NCBI RefSeq assembly: GCF_010731715.1
Contig: NZ_AP022587.1
Location: forward strand, 1,922,001-1,986,000
DNA length: 64,000 bases
Direction of reading: 5' to 3'
Source of the DNA: Mycobacterium stomatepiae
GTDB lineage: Bacteria > Actinomycetota > Actinomycetes > Mycobacteriales > Mycobacteriaceae
Part shown: piece by piece, positions 9,259 through 21,178 of the stretch
Layout of the letters: each line of letters starts with the position of its first letter
Numbering within the stretch: the first letter of the stretch is position 1
The notes under the pieces: generated by a model
What the model was told of the DNA's origin: nothing
Databases searched by the model: none
The model's input: the letters and a program-made list of their open reading frames with translations, nothing else
Translations under genes and position numbers: made by a program

Positions 9259-10290
9259 TCAGCCGAAGAAGGCGGCGGCCTCGTCGTGGCGGGCGTCGGG
9301 CACCAGCTTGAGGTGGCGCGTCGCATCGGCCAGCGAAACCCGGCCGATGTTCTGCCCCTGTAACGACACCATCTGGCCGTATTCGCCGGCGTGCGCGGCG
9401 TCGGCGGCGTTGACCCCGAACCGGGTGGCCAGCACCCGGTCGTAGGCCGTCGGGATGCCGCCGCGTTGCACGTGGCCCAGCACGGTCACGCGAACTTCCT
9501 TGTTGATCCGCTTCTCCACCGCAATGGCCAGCTGCTGGGCGATGCCCGTGAATTTCTCGTGGCCGAATTCGTCAATGCCGCCCTCCCGCAAGGGAATCGA
9601 ACCGGGGATCGGCTTGGCCCCCTCGGCCACCACGCAGATGAAGTGCGAATCCCCGCGTTGGAAGCGGCGTTTGACGAGCCGGCAGACATCCTCGATATCG
9701 AACGGTTGCTCGGGTATCAACGTCATATGCGCTCCGGACGCCAGTCCGGCGTTCAGCGCGATCCAGCCGGCGTGGCGGCCCATCACCTCCACCAGCATCA
9801 CCCGCTGGTGGGACTCGGCGGTGCTGTGTAGGCGGTCGATCGCGTCGGTGGCGACCGTCAGCGCCGTGTCGTGACCGAAAGTGACGTCGGTGCAGTCGAT
9901 GTCGTTGTCGATCGTCTTCGGTACGCCGACCACGGGAACGTTCTCCTCCGACAGCCAGTTCGCGGCCGTCAGCGTGCCCTCGCCGCCGATCGGGATCAGC
10001 ACGTCGATGCCGTTGTCGTCCAGGGTCTGCTTGATCTGGTCCAGCCCGGCCCGCAGCTTGTCGGGGTGCACGCGCGCGGTGCCGAGCACCGTCCCGCCCT
10101 TGGCCAGTAGCCGGTCGTTGCGATCGTCGTTCTGCAGCTGGATGCGCCGGTTCTCCAGCAACCCGCGCCAGCCGTCCTGGAAACCGACCACCGACGAGCC
10201 ATACCGGGCGTCGCAGGTGCGTACCACCGCCCGGATTACCGCGTTGAGCCCCGGACAGTCGCCGCCGCCGGTGAGAATTCCGATCCGCAT
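9259..10290 (-). CDS. pfkA: 6-phosphofructokinase
   Basis: Phosphorylates fructose 6-phosphate in glycolysis. The sequence begins [20 protein letters not shown], the phosphate-donor loop, and has IGGEGT near residue 103, the catalytic PKTIDNDI segment with its aspartates, and [10 protein letters not shown]. 343 aa, identical in length to the tuberculosis PfkA. The ATG used here is ten codons inside the longest open frame and matches the family N-terminus. It lies downstream of gatA on the same strand, 54 bases away. Confidence 0.95.
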   Translation of the reverse strand: MRIGILTGGGDCPGLNAVIRAVVRTCDARYGSSVVGFQDGWRGLLENRRIQLQNDDRNDRLLAKGGTVLGTARVHPDKLRAGLDQIKQTLDDNGIDVLIPIGGEGTLTAANWLSEENVPVVGVPKTIDNDIDCTDVTFGHDTALTVATDAIDRLHSTAESHQRVMLVEVMGRHAGWIALNAGLASGAHMTLIPEQPFDIEDVCRLVKRRFQRGDSHFICVVAEGAKPIPGSIPLREGGIDEFGHEKFTGIAQQLAIAVEKRINKEVRVTVLGHVQRGGIPTAYDRVLATRFGVNAADAAHAGEYGQMVSLQGQNIGRVSLADATRHLKLVPDARHDEAAAFFG

Positions 10291-10344
10291 CTGCTTATCT
10301 TGCCCGCACCCGGGCCGCACGGCGCGATGTGGGGCACCGCGCGG

Positions 10345-11832
10345 CTAAACGGTCGGTGCCGCGGGCAACGGTCCGCGCGCGGCCTCGTAGGCGGCACCGA
10401 CGCGATAGAGGCGGTCATCGGCCAGCGCGGGCGCCATGATCTGCAGACCCACCGGCAGCCGATCATCCGGCGACAGCCCAGACGGCACCGACATACCGCA
10501 ATGGCCGGCCAGGTTCAGGGGCAGCGTGCACAGGTCGAACAGGTACATGGCCAGCGGATCGTCGACCTTCTCCCCCAGCCGGAACGCGGTGGTCGGGGTG
10601 GCCGGCGACACCAGAACGTCGACGGATTTGTAGGCCTCGTCGAGATCGCGGGCGATCAGGGTGCGCACCTTCTGCGCCTGGTTGTAGTAGGCGTCATAGT
10701 AGCCGGCCGAGAGCGCGTAGGCGCCGATCATGATGCGGCGCTTGACTTCCGGCCCGAATCCGGCGGCCCGCGTCAGTGCCATCACTTCCTCGGCGCTGTG
10801 GTTGCCGTCGTCACCGACCCGCAGCCCGTAACGCATCGCGTCGAAGCGCCCCAGGTTACTCGACACCTCCGAGGGCAGGATCAGGTAGTAGGCCGCCAGC
10901 GCGTAATCGAAGTGCGGGCAATCGACTTCGCTCACCTCGGCGCCCAGCGCGGTCAGCTGCTTCACCGCGTCCTCGAACGACGCCAGCACCCCGGGCTGGT
11001 AGCCGTCGCCGCGCAGCTGCCGGACCACGCCGATCCGCACACCTTTCAGGTCGCCCGCCGCGCCGGCGCGGGCGGCGCCGACCACGTCGGGTACCGCGGC
11101 GTCGATGGAAGTGGAGTCCATCGGGTCATGGCCGGCGATCACCTGGTGCAGCAGCGCGGTGTCCAGCACGGTGCGCCCGCACGGGCCGCCCTGATCCAGC
11201 GACGACGCGCAGGCCACCAGGCCGTAGCGGGACACGGTGCCGTAGGTGGGCTTGACCCCGACCGTCGCGGTCAGCGCGGCGGGCTGACGAATCGAGCCGC
11301 CGGTGTCGGTACCGATCGCCAGCGGCGCCTGGAAGGCGGCCAGCGCCGCCGCGCTGCCACCGCCCGAGCCGCCGGGCACCCGCTCGAGGTCCCACGGGTT
11401 GCGGGTGGGGCCGTAGGCGGAGTTCTCGGTCGAGCTGCCCATCGCGAACTCGTCCATGTTGGTCTTGCCCAGGATCGGGATGCCGGCCGCGCGCAGCCGG
11501 GCGGTGACGGTGGCGTCGTACGGCGAACGCCAGCCCTCGAGGATCCTGGATCCGCAGGTGGTGGGCATGTCGACCGTTGTGAACACGTCCTTGAGCGCCA
11601 ACGGAACGCCGGCCAGCGCCGAGGGCAGCCGCTCCCCGGCGGCCACCGCCTCGTCGACAGCGGCCGCGGCCGCGAGTGCCTCGTCGCCCGCGACGTGCAG
11701 AAACGCGCTATACCGGTCGTCGGTCGCCGCGATCCGGTCCAGGCAGGCCCGGGTGATCTCGACCGACGACAGCTCCTTGGCGGCGACGTTGGCGGCCAGC
11801 GTCGCGGCGTCGGATCGGATGATCTCGTTCAC
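10345..11832 (-). CDS. gatA: Aspartyl/glutamyl-tRNA(Asn/Gln) amidotransferase subunit A
   Basis: Glutaminase subunit of GatCAB, an amidase-signature enzyme that releases ammonia for tRNA amidation. The Ser-cisSer-Lys triad is visible: K81 in [11 protein letters not shown]156 in [12 protein letters not shown] and nucleophile S180 in [12 protein letters not shown]. The GTG start overlaps the gatC stop (GTGA), so the two are translationally coupled, and the 495-aa product equals the family length. The reading frame extends far upstream in antisense-like sequence, which is ignored. Confidence 0.96.
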   Translation of the reverse strand: MNEIIRSDAATLAANVAAKELSSVEITRACLDRIAATDDRYSAFLHVAGDEALAAAAAVDEAVAAGERLPSALAGVPLALKDVFTTVDMPTTCGSRILEGWRSPYDATVTARLRAAGIPILGKTNMDEFAMGSSTENSAYGPTRNPWDLERVPGGSGGGSAAALAAFQAPLAIGTDTGGSIRQPAALTATVGVKPTYGTVSRYGLVACASSLDQGGPCGRTVLDTALLHQVIAGHDPMDSTSIDAAVPDVVGAARAGAAGDLKGVRIGVVRQLRGDGYQPGVLASFEDAVKQLTALGAEVSEVDCPHFDYALAAYYLILPSEVSSNLGRFDAMRYGLRVGDDGNHSAEEVMALTRAAGFGPEVKRRIMIGAYALSAGYYDAYYNQAQKVRTLIARDLDEAYKSVDVLVSPATPTTAFRLGEKVDDPLAMYLFDLCTLPLNLAGHCGMSVPSGLSPDDRLPVGLQIMAPALADDRLYRVGAAYEAARGPLPAAPTV

Positions 11833-12128
11833 TCGCTGTCCCCCAGGATTTGCGGGACGGCGAACCGGCCGTCGACGGCCTCGGGCGCCGCGGCCAGCGC
11901 CTGCTCCTGCGTCAGGCACGGCCTGGTCTCGTCCGGGCGGGTCACGTTGACGTCCTTGAGCGGGTTGTCGGTCGGCTCGACGCCGGTGACGTCGACCGCC
12001 TGGATCTGGCTGACGTGGGTCAGAATGGCGTCGAGTTGGCCGGCGTAGCTGTCCAGCTCGGTATCGGTCAGCGCCAGCCGGGCCAACCTGGCCAGGTGCG
12101 CGACCTCGTCGCGGGAGATCTGGGACAC
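11829..12128 (-). CDS. gatC: Aspartyl/glutamyl-tRNA(Asn/Gln) amidotransferase subunit C
   Basis: Small wrapping subunit that stabilises GatA-GatB. The sequence [20 protein letters not shown] and the central [25 protein letters not shown] are characteristic, as is the C-terminal GRFAVPQIL. 99 aa from a GTG start, the same length as the tuberculosis protein. First gene of a gatC-gatA-pfkA run. Confidence 0.95.
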   Translation of the reverse strand: MSQISRDEVAHLARLARLALTDTELDSYAGQLDAILTHVSQIQAVDVTGVEPTDNPLKDVNVTRPDETRPCLTQEQALAAAPEAVDGRFAVPQILGDSE

Positions 12129-12221
12129 GAGCGAAAAGCCTAACCGGGACGCGCACCCGACGGTGACCGCGCCCCGCCCTGCGGAAATGCCTTTCGGGCG
12201 GCTCTGTGCAACAGTGGGCGC

Positions 12222-12878
12222 GTGCCGTCGTATCTGTTGCGCATCGAGCTCCTCGACCGCCCCGGAAGCCTGGGCGCGCTGGCGGTCGCGCTCGGTTCGG
12301 TGGGCGCCGACATCCTGTCGCTCGACGTCGTGGAGCGCCGCGCCGGCTACGCGACCGACGACCTGGTCATCGAACTGCCCGCCGGATCGATGCCCGACAC
12401 GCTGATCACCGCGGCCGAATCGCTGAGCGGCGTGCGGGTGGACAGCGTGCGCCCGCATACCGGCCTGCTGGAGGCACACCGCGAGCTGGAACTGCTCGAC
12501 CACGTCTCCGCCGCCAAGGACAAGCAGGAGCGGCTGCACGTGCTGGCCGACGAGGCGCCCCGGGTGCTGCGGGTGAGCTGGTGCACGGTGCTGCGCGGTT
12601 CCGAAGGTGAGGTGCAGCGTCTCGCGGCCAGTCCGGGCTCACCGGAGACCCGCGCGGTGTCGGCTCCCTGGCTGCCGATCCATGAGGCCGCGACGCTGGA
12701 CGGCACCGCCGACTGGGTGCCGCAGGCCTGGCGCGACATGGACATCACGATGGTCGCCGCGCCACTGGGCGACCCGCACACCGCGGTGGTGCTGGGCCGT
12801 CCGGGTCCCGAATTCCGGCCGTCGGAGGTGGCCCGTCTGGGTTATCTGGCCGGGATCGTGGCGACCATGCTGCGCTGA
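12222..12878 (+). CDS. ACT-domain protein (Rv3013-like)
   Basis: The N-terminal ACT domain ([21 protein letters not shown], ~2-80) has the usual beta-alpha-beta-beta fold with the ligand-binding DRPGSL turn. A ~135-residue GAF-like C-terminal region of unknown function follows. ACT domains commonly bind amino acids, so an amino-acid-sensing role is plausible but unproven. 218 aa from a GTG start, divergent from gatC and convergent with mmpL, whose stop lies 1 base past this gene. Confidence 0.85.
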   Translation: MPSYLLRIELLDRPGSLGALAVALGSVGADILSLDVVERRAGYATDDLVIELPAGSMPDTLITAAESLSGVRVDSVRPHTGLLEAHRELELLDHVSAAKDKQERLHVLADEAPRVLRVSWCTVLRGSEGEVQRLAASPGSPETRAVSAPWLPIHEAATLDGTADWVPQAWRDMDITMVAAPLGDPHTAVVLGRPGPEFRPSEVARLGYLAGIVATMLR

Positions 12879-12879
12879 A

Positions 12880-15803
12880 TCAGCGGGCCGCCGCGGAGGT
12901 CTTCGGCGCGACCGTGTCGTCGTCTTCCCACAGCAGCAACTGACGCACCGACTCACGCGTCCCGTAAGGCCGCAGCATCGCGCTGGCCGGGCGCGGCCGC
13001 ACCACTTGGGGCCACCAGAACCAGCGTCCGAGAATCCTTGCGATAGAGGGCGTCATGAATGAGCGCACGATCAGCGTGTCGAACAACAACCCAAGGCCGA
13101 TCGTCGTGCCGATCTGACCGAGGACCTGAAATCCGCTGAAGACAAACGCGCACATCGTGACGGCGAACACAATGCCCGCCGACGTGACGACCGAGCCGGA
13201 GCCGGCCATCGCCCGGATGATGCCGGTATTGATGCCGGCATGGATCTCTTCCTTGAATCGAGAGATCAGCAGCAGGTTGTAGTCGGATCCGACCGCCAGC
13301 AGCAAAATGATGGCCAGTGCGAGGACGACCCAATACAACTGAATGCCAAAGAGGTACTGCCACACCAGAACTGACAGTCCGAATGAGGCCCCCAACGAGA
13401 GGGCCACCGTGCCCACGATCACCACCGCGGCGATCAGGCTGCGCGTGATGATCATCATGATCAACAGGATCAGGCTCAGCGCGGCGAACGCGACGATCAG
13501 CAAGTCGTACTTGGCGCCGTCGCGGATGTCCTTGTAGGTCGCGGCGGTCCCGCCGACGTAGATTCCCGCATTCGCCATCGGCGTGCCCTTCAAGGCTTCA
13601 TGCGCGGCCTTGACGATCGGGTCGATGTGCGAAATGCCCTCGGTCGTCGCGGGATCGCCGTCATGCGTGATGATCATTCGAGCTGCCTTGCCGTCGGGCG
13701 ACAGGAACAATTTGAGCCCCCGGGCGAAGTCGGGGTTCTGGAAAACCTCCGGCGGCAGGTAGAAGGTGTCGTCGTTCTTGGCCTCGTCAAAGGCCTGCCC
13801 CAGCGCCGTCGAGTTTTCCAGCGCGGCCGCGTTCTGGCTGTAAATGCCGGACAGCGTGGCGTAATTCGCCAGGGTCAGATCGCGATTCGTTTCCTGGCTC
13901 TTAATCTGGGGCGGTATCAACGCCACCAGCTTCGGCTGCAGCGCGTCGAGCTTGTCGAGCGAAGCCGTGAGATTTTGAAATTTATCGGTGAGCTCGTCGA
14001 TTCCGTCCAGCGCGTCGAAGAGGGATCGGAACGCGAAGCAGGCCGGAATGTCGTAACAGTGCTTCTCCCAATAAAAGTAGCTGCGAATCAGCCGGAAGAA
14101 ATCGTCGAAGTTCGCGATCTTTTCTCGAAGGTCCTGAATCGTGCCCAGCGTGTCGTGAAAGCTCGTTGTCTCGTCATGGGTGGTGGCAGCCAATTGCTGC
14201 TGCAGCACGAACTGCTGTCGCAAGATGTCGATCGTCTTCGACAGTTCGTTGGCTTGTTTGAGGGCGTCGTCGGCCCGATCCCGTTGATACTGCAGGTTTT
14301 GCTGCTGGCCGGCGCTGGAATTGCTGACCACAAATGCCAATGAGCTGTGGACCAGCGGCGTGCCCAACGGCCGCGTGATGGTCTGCACCTGGGCGACCCC
14401 GGGCACGTGGAAAATCGCTTTGGCCACCTTGTCCAGGACGAGCATGCTCGCCGGGTTGCGCATGTCGTGATCGGCTTCGACCATCAACAATTCGGGCTCC
14501 AGCCGGGCCCGCGAGAAGTGTTTCTCGGCCGCCGCGTAGCCGATATTGGCCGGCGCGTCGTCAGGCATGTAGGGACGCGTGTCGTAACTGGTCTTGTACC
14601 CGGGCAGGGCGATCAGACCCACCAGGGCCAGTCCGCAGGAGGCCGCCAGCACCGCGCCGGGCCAGCGGACGATGGCGGTGCCGATCCGCCGCCAGCCGCG
14701 GGTCTTGACCGCACGTTTGGGGTCGAAGATGCCCGCCTTGGACCCCAAGAAGAGGATCGCGGGGCCCAGGGTCAGCGCGGCGGCCAACGCCACCAGAATG
14801 CCCAGCGCGGACGGGATGCCCAGGCTTTGGAAGTACGGCAGCCGGGTGAAACTCAGGCAGGCCGTCGCGCCCGCCACGGTGAGGCCAGAACCCAACGCGA
14901 CGTGGGTGGTGCCGTGATACATGGTGTAGAAGGCATTTTCACGATTCTCGCCGGTGCCCCGCGCTTCTTGGTAGCGGCCCACGAAAAATATCGCGTAGTC
15001 CGTTCCGGCCGCGATCACCAGTAACGTCTCGATATTGGTCGCGTAGGTCGACAGCCCGATGATGCCTTCGTTACCCAGGAAGGCGACAAGACCTCGGGCA
15101 GCGGACATTTCGATCAGGACGGTGCCGAGCACCAGCAGCGTGGTGAGTACCGAACGGTAGACGAAGAACAGCATTACCGCGATCGCCCCGATGGTAATGG
15201 CGGTGACCTTCGCGGTGCCCTTGCTGCCGACGTCGAACTGATCGGAGATCAGCGGCGCCGCGCCGGTGACGTACGCCTTACCCCCGGCGGCGGCTTCATG
15301 TGCTCGATGATGTCGCGGATGGCGTCGACACCCTCGTTGGCCAAGGCCGAGCCTTGATTACCGGCGAGGTTCACCTGGACATAGGCGGCCTTGCCGTCGG
15401 TGCTTTGCGATCCCGCCGCGGTCAGGGTGTCGCCCCAGTAGTCCTGGACGTGCTGGACGTGCTTTTTGTCCTGCTCGATCTTGCGGATCATGTCGTCGTA
15501 GAAGCGATGCGCGTCGGCCCCGAGCGGCTTGTCGCCTTCCAGCACGATCATCGCCGAGCTATCGGTGTCGAACTCATGGAACTTGTCACCGATGCGCTTG
15601 ATCGCCTTGAGCGACGGGGCATCCGGCGAATTCAGCGCCACGTTGTGGGTTTTGCCCACCTCTTCCAGCTGCGGCACCGCGATGTTCGTGATGGCGGCCA
15701 GCGCCACCCAGAACAGCAGGATCGGCAGCGCGAGCCGACGGATGGTGCGCGCCACGTTGGACCGCGTCTGCTGCTGGTCAATTTCGTTGGTTTGGTTGCT
15801 CAT
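12880..15803 (-). pseudogene. MmpL-family RND lipid transporter, frameshifted
   Basis: An MmpL4-type exporter of ~974 aa split by one missing base. The first frame encodes the first membrane segment and start of the first periplasmic domain, reaching [10 protein letters not shown]; the remainder resumes one frame away at [16 protein letters not shown] and continues through both RND halves (for example [20 protein letters not shown], and [15 protein letters not shown] in the second half) to the usual end. The break lies in a G run at 15281-15285 (plus-strand CCCCC); one more G restores a full protein. Either a real inactivation or an assembly indel. Its start overlaps the mmpS stop (ATGA). In the family MmpL proteins export cell-envelope lipids or siderophores with an MmpS partner. 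Confidence 0.85.
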
Positions 15804-16231
15804 CCCGACTTATCCAGACAGAAGGTGTAGGCGTCGACTTTGTTGACGGTGCGTTGGTCTTTGACTTCGCCGTTGACGGTGATCCGGCAACCGAGGGTGT
15901 CTCCATTGCCTTGCGCCACAACGTTGGCGACAACCGCGGGCTCCGTCGTGGTGATCGTGAACGACCACGGCAGCGGCGCGTTCTTCACTTCCTGCGGCTG
16001 GGCATTGACGTCCAGATAGTTGATCGTTGCCGTCGCGCCCGGCGCGCCGAAGACTTCGAGCAACACCGACTTGGGGTTGAACGGCACGATCTCGTTGGCC
16101 AGACCGCTGTTGGACCGCGTGTTGTCCTCGGAGCCGAAGATTCCGTGCAGGCGAAAAATGCCGAATGCCGCGACGACGACGACGAGCACCGTGACCAAAA
16201 CCATCCAGCCCTGCCTAAGCACGGCGGACAT
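15800..16231 (-). CDS. MmpS-family periplasmic adaptor (MmpS4-like)
   Basis: A single N-terminal membrane segment (WMVLVTVLVVVVAAFGIF) is followed by a periplasmic beta-sandwich with LEVFGAPGATATINYLDVN, LPWSFTITTTEPAV, VAQGNGDTLGCRITVNGEV and the terminal DAYTFCLDKSG, all typical MmpS signatures including the conserved cysteine pair. The ATG is chosen because it gives a ~143-aa protein like tuberculosis MmpS4; GTG codons at 16246 and 16282 are possible. It is translationally coupled to mmpL. A palindrome 100 bases upstream matches one ahead of the neighbouring tetR gene. Confidence 0.9.
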   Translation of the reverse strand: MSAVLRQGWMVLVTVLVVVVAAFGIFRLHGIFGSEDNTRSNSGLANEIVPFNPKSVLLEVFGAPGATATINYLDVNAQPQEVKNAPLPWSFTITTTEPAVVANVVAQGNGDTLGCRITVNGEVKDQRTVNKVDAYTFCLDKSG

Positions 16232-16329
16232 TGAAAGCGCCTTCACGCGTCGGCCTTTCGATGGTCGGGCGGTCTCGATCACTCTATGACGACGACAGTT
16301 GTCGCACGCAAGCGCAAACGACGGATCTC

Positions 16330-16354
16330 ACAGTACGGTACTGGACCGTACTGT
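16330..16354. promoter_or_regulatory. TetR operator upstream of mmpS
   Basis: Perfect 10-bp arms ACAGTACGGT and ACCGTACTGT are separated by ACTGG. The core GTACTGGACCGTAC reappears with a single centre change (GTACTGGTCCGTAC) upstream of the tetR gene at 17026-17039. The site lies between the tetR stop and mmpS, where a repressor would block mmpSL transcription. Confidence 0.8.
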
Positions 16355-16401
16355 ACAAGAGACGCGCCCGTACACATTTGGCTGGCACGTTGCTCGCCGG
16401 C

Positions 16402-16998
16402 TCAGCCGCTGGATCGGGTCAGGCCCGGGATCAGGAACTGGTCGACGAGCAGCTGCACCGTGTGACGGGTGGGCGGCCGGTCGGGGATGAGCGACCGGAA
16501 GATCAGGTAGCCGGGCAGCAGGTCCCAGAGTTCGTCGGTGAAGGCGTCTTGGGCGATCTCGCCGCGGTCGACGGCCTGCTGCAGCACGTGCTGAACCAAG
16601 GCCTTGCGCTGCTTGAGGAATTGATCTTGCAGCGCCTCGTTGAGCGCAGGGTGGCGCGACACCTCGACCATCACCGCGCGGATCGTGCTGGCGTGCTGGC
16701 GTCCGTGCTCGCCGCAGACCTCCCCGAGGCTGATCAAGTCGCCGCGCAGCGTCCCGGTGTTCGGCGGAACCGCGACCTGGCGGACGCCTTCGATGAAGGC
16801 GGCCAGTACCAGTTCGGCTTTCGAGGGCCAGCGCCGGTACACCGTGGCCTTGCTGGCGTGGGCGGCGCTCGCGACTGCGTCGATCGTCAACTGGTCGTAG
16901 CCGTGCTCCTGCAGCAGCTGCAGCGTCACCGCCAGCAGTTCGGCCTCGCGCGGAGACCACGGCGAGGGCTCCGTGTACTGGTCGGCCGTCTGGGTCAT
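16402..16998 (-). CDS. TetR-family repressor of the mmpSL unit
   Basis: The N-terminal HTH (ILQ-type: LLQEHGYDQLTIDAVASAAHASKATVYRRWPSKAELVLAAF, described here in pieces) occupies ~30-75 and a ligand-binding helical domain follows, with FLKQRKALVQHVLQQAVDRGEI. ATG at 16998 is chosen over a GTG three codons upstream. The gene precedes mmpS and mmpL on the same strand and has the same palindrome ahead of itself and ahead of mmpS, so autoregulated repression of the exporter is inferred. Comparable TetR-MmpS5/MmpL5 systems in M. abscessus influence drug susceptibility. Confidence 0.88.
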   Translation of the reverse strand: MTQTADQYTEPSPWSPREAELLAVTLQLLQEHGYDQLTIDAVASAAHASKATVYRRWPSKAELVLAAFIEGVRQVAVPPNTGTLRGDLISLGEVCGEHGRQHASTIRAVMVEVSRHPALNEALQDQFLKQRKALVQHVLQQAVDRGEIAQDAFTDELWDLLPGYLIFRSLIPDRPPTRHTVQLLVDQFLIPGLTRSSG

Positions 16999-17025
16999 AG
17001 CGCCCACGATAGATCCGCAAGTGCG

Positions 17026-17039
17026 GTACGGACCAGTAC
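17026..17039. promoter_or_regulatory. TetR operator upstream of the tetR gene
   Basis: GTACGGACCAGTAC on the plus strand is the near-perfect repeat, in reverse orientation, of the mmpS operator core. It lies 28 bases ahead of the tetR start, and just past the 3' end of ligA. Confidence 0.72.
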
Positions 17040-17046
17040 TCCGCTG

Positions 17047-19140
<2,094 letters not shown>

Positions 19141-19174
19141 CTATCGAAGCCCTCCGACGCTGATCCCGGGACGC

Positions 19175-19498
19175 TCAGTCCTCCACAAATGCCCGCAGCC
19201 GGTCCACCGCGGCGTCCCAGCGGAGCGACAGCTGAGTCAGGTAGTCGCTGGCCCGCGCCAGGGGTTCGGTCTGCACCGTCCATACGCGTTCGCGTCCGCG
19301 ACGGCTGCTGCTGACCAGCCCGGCCGTCTCCAGCAGCTGCAGATGTTTGGTGGCCGCCTGCCGGGTGACCGGAACGACGCTGGAGACTTGCGACGTCGAG
19401 CTCGGACCCAGGTCACAGAGCCGGACGATGATGCGTAGCCGGTTCGGATCCCCGAGAGCGTCGAAAAGAGGTGCGGCTATTGCGGTTTGGGCGCTCAT
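19175..19498 (-). CDS. ArsR-family winged-helix regulator
   Basis: A 107-aa winged-helix protein: LFDALGDPNRLRIIVRLCD, then the recognition helix region VVPVTRQAATKHLQLLETAGLV and the wing SSRRGRERVWTVQT. No metal-binding ELCVCDL motif is present, so it is not a classical arsenic sensor. The start overlaps the stop of the SRPBCC gene by 4 bases (ATGA), so the two are coupled. Two copies of a palindrome lie ahead of the SRPBCC gene, which suggests autoregulation. A longer frame upstream is not used. Confidence 0.88.
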   Translation of the reverse strand: MSAQTAIAAPLFDALGDPNRLRIIVRLCDLGPSSTSQVSSVVPVTRQAATKHLQLLETAGLVSSSRRGRERVWTVQTEPLARASDYLTQLSLRWDAAVDRLRAFVED

Positions 19499-19986
19499 AG
19501 CCAGGCGTCTTCGAGGTACCTGCGCACCATGTCGGTCTGGATGGCCCACCCCTCGGAGTTGGCCTCGAACGAGGCGGAACGGCGCGCCGCGGGGATCGCG
19601 TCGAACCCGGATTCGACGATCGTGAGCAGCACGCCGTCGGCGGTTTCCGACAGCGTGAACTCGACCAGCGTGGTCGGCTCGGATTCGTAATCGGCATCAC
19701 GATCGACCGCAAACGGATGCCACCGGTAGGCGAATCGCCGTTTGGGCTCGATCGCGACGATCTGCCAGGTGCTCCGCATCCCCGCGTGCGCCTCCTGGCG
19801 CTTGGCGACCTCGTTGTCGACGACCGTCGTGGCGATTGCCGCGCCGACCGCGGCACCCTCGACGAAGGGGCCGTCGAACCGAACGCCGAACCACCGCCCG
19901 AACTGCTCGGCATCGCTGATGGCCCGCCACACCCGGTCCAGTGGCGCGCGCAGCACCACCTGCTTCTCGATCCGGTCCGTGTTCAC
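19495..19986 (-). CDS. SRPBCC (START/AHSA1-like) domain protein
   Basis: A 163-aa helix-grip protein: VVLRAPLDRVWRAISDAEQF, FGRWFGVRFDGPF, and a C-terminal helix EGWAIQTDMVRRYLEDAWL. AHSA1-type SRPBCC proteins bind hydrophobic ligands; the ligand here is unknown. The GTG is chosen over an in-frame TTG two codons upstream because a perfect AGGAGG lies 6 bases ahead of it. It is the first gene of an operon with an ArsR regulator, a frequent pairing in actinobacteria. Confidence 0.88.
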   Translation of the reverse strand: MNTDRIEKQVVLRAPLDRVWRAISDAEQFGRWFGVRFDGPFVEGAAVGAAIATTVVDNEVAKRQEAHAGMRSTWQIVAIEPKRRFAYRWHPFAVDRDADYESEPTTLVEFTLSETADGVLLTIVESGFDAIPAARRSASFEANSEGWAIQTDMVRRYLEDAWL

Positions 19987-19988
19987 AT

Positions 19989-20050
19989 GCAACCTCCTGG
20001 TTGCCTTTTAGTGCACCACACGACGCGGTGAAGTGCAACCAATTGGTTGC
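19989..20050. promoter_or_regulatory. Paired palindromes GCAACC-N4-GGTTGC (ArsR operator)
   Basis: Two identical half-site pairs: 19989-20004 with centre TCCT and 20035-20050 with centre AATT (a perfect 16-bp palindrome). They are 46 bases apart, about 4.4 helical turns. The first copy overlaps the AGGAGG ribosome-binding site of the SRPBCC gene, so protein bound there, or the RNA hairpin itself, could also affect translation. The adjacent ArsR protein is the obvious candidate binder. Confidence 0.75.
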
Positions 20051-21079
20051 CTATTGAATGGCGTCGGGGTCCTCGGCGAATGCCTCCGCGGCTTTGCGGG
20101 ACAGCTCGATCGCGGTCCGGGCCCACTGCGGCGTCGCCGCGGCCAGACCGCATGCCGGAGTGACGCCGATGCGCTCGCGCAGCGCCGAACGGGCGAATCC
20201 GAGCCGGTCGGTCACCGCGACGACGGCCGCGGCCACCTCCTCGGCGGCCGGCCGCTGGGCTGGAGCAGTGGCAGAGACCACGCCCAGCATCACGGTGCGA
20301 CCCGATTCGATGAACGCCGCGATCCCGTCCAGGTCCGCGGCCCGCAGCATTACGACGTCCACCGATACTGCGCTAATTGCACTGCGCGCCAACAGATCCC
20401 ACGGCAACTCGGCCGCGCAACTGTGCACCATCACCTCGGCACCTACCGTCTCGGCACAGGTGTCGAGCAACGTTGCGGCCACCGACTCGTCGAGCGCGGC
20501 AACCGGACTCAACGCGGTGACCCCGCTCAGCCGGCCACCCAACGCGGCGGGCAACGACGGCTCGTCGAATTGCACCACCACCGGTGTGCCGAGGCGGCGC
20601 GACAGCGCCGCGCGATGGATCCCAACGCCCTCGGCCAGCGATGCCGTCAGGTCGCGCACCGCCCCGGGGTCGGTGATCGCCCGGTGGCCGTTGGACAGCT
20701 CGAGCCCGGCGACCAAGGTAATCGGCCCGGGCGCCTGGACCTTGACGACCCGTCCGCCGCCGCGCAGGCCGGCCGTCTCCCAGGCCTCCTCGAGGGCATC
20801 CATATCCTCGTCGAGGAGGCTGACGGCCCGACGCGTCACCGCGCCCGGACGGGCGGCGATGCGGTAACCGCGCGGCACGGTGTCGATCGCCACGTCGACC
20901 AGGAGCGCACCGGCGCGCCCCAGCAGGTCGGCGCCCACTCCCCTGGCCGGCAGCTCGACGAGGTGAGCCAGCGCGGCGGCCAACTCGCCGACAACGACCT
21001 CCGCCGACGGCCGTGCCGCGGTACCCGGCCACGAACCCACGCCGCTGGCTTTCGGAAAGATGTCGGCGAAAACACTCAC
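20051..21079 (-). CDS. MetE-like (cobalamin-independent methionine synthase C-domain) protein, Rv3015c-like
   Basis: 342 aa, equivalent to the C-terminal catalytic barrel of MetE. It keeps likely zinc ligands (H-x-C in VMVHSCAAE and the late cysteine in GVTPACGLAA) and barrel motifs such as GVGSWPGTAA, VQAPGPITLV and VVVQFDEPSLPA. It lacks the N-terminal folate-binding half, so it is not a complete methionine synthase; such proteins may use another methyl donor. GTG start. Divergent from lpqA. Confidence 0.85.
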   Translation of the reverse strand: MSVFADIFPKASGVGSWPGTAARPSAEVVVGELAAALAHLVELPARGVGADLLGRAGALLVDVAIDTVPRGYRIAARPGAVTRRAVSLLDEDMDALEEAWETAGLRGGGRVVKVQAPGPITLVAGLELSNGHRAITDPGAVRDLTASLAEGVGIHRAALSRRLGTPVVVQFDEPSLPAALGGRLSGVTALSPVAALDESVAATLLDTCAETVGAEVMVHSCAAELPWDLLARSAISAVSVDVVMLRAADLDGIAAFIESGRTVMLGVVSATAPAQRPAAEEVAAAVVAVTDRLGFARSALRERIGVTPACGLAAATPQWARTAIELSRKAAEAFAEDPDAIQ

Positions 21080-21178
21080 CGGGCAACCGTATTCGACGTC
21101 ACATTGCGCTGCGGCGGCCAGGGTGTGTTGACGTCGGCCATCGCGACTACTCTCAGGGCTTTAGAGGGGTGCAGAACG

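Noticed and set aside
9259..10290. GGEGT in place of GGDGT as a sign of a pyrophosphate-dependent phosphofructokinase
   Set aside because: The M. tuberculosis PfkA has the same motif and uses ATP, so this residue alone does not support a change of donor.
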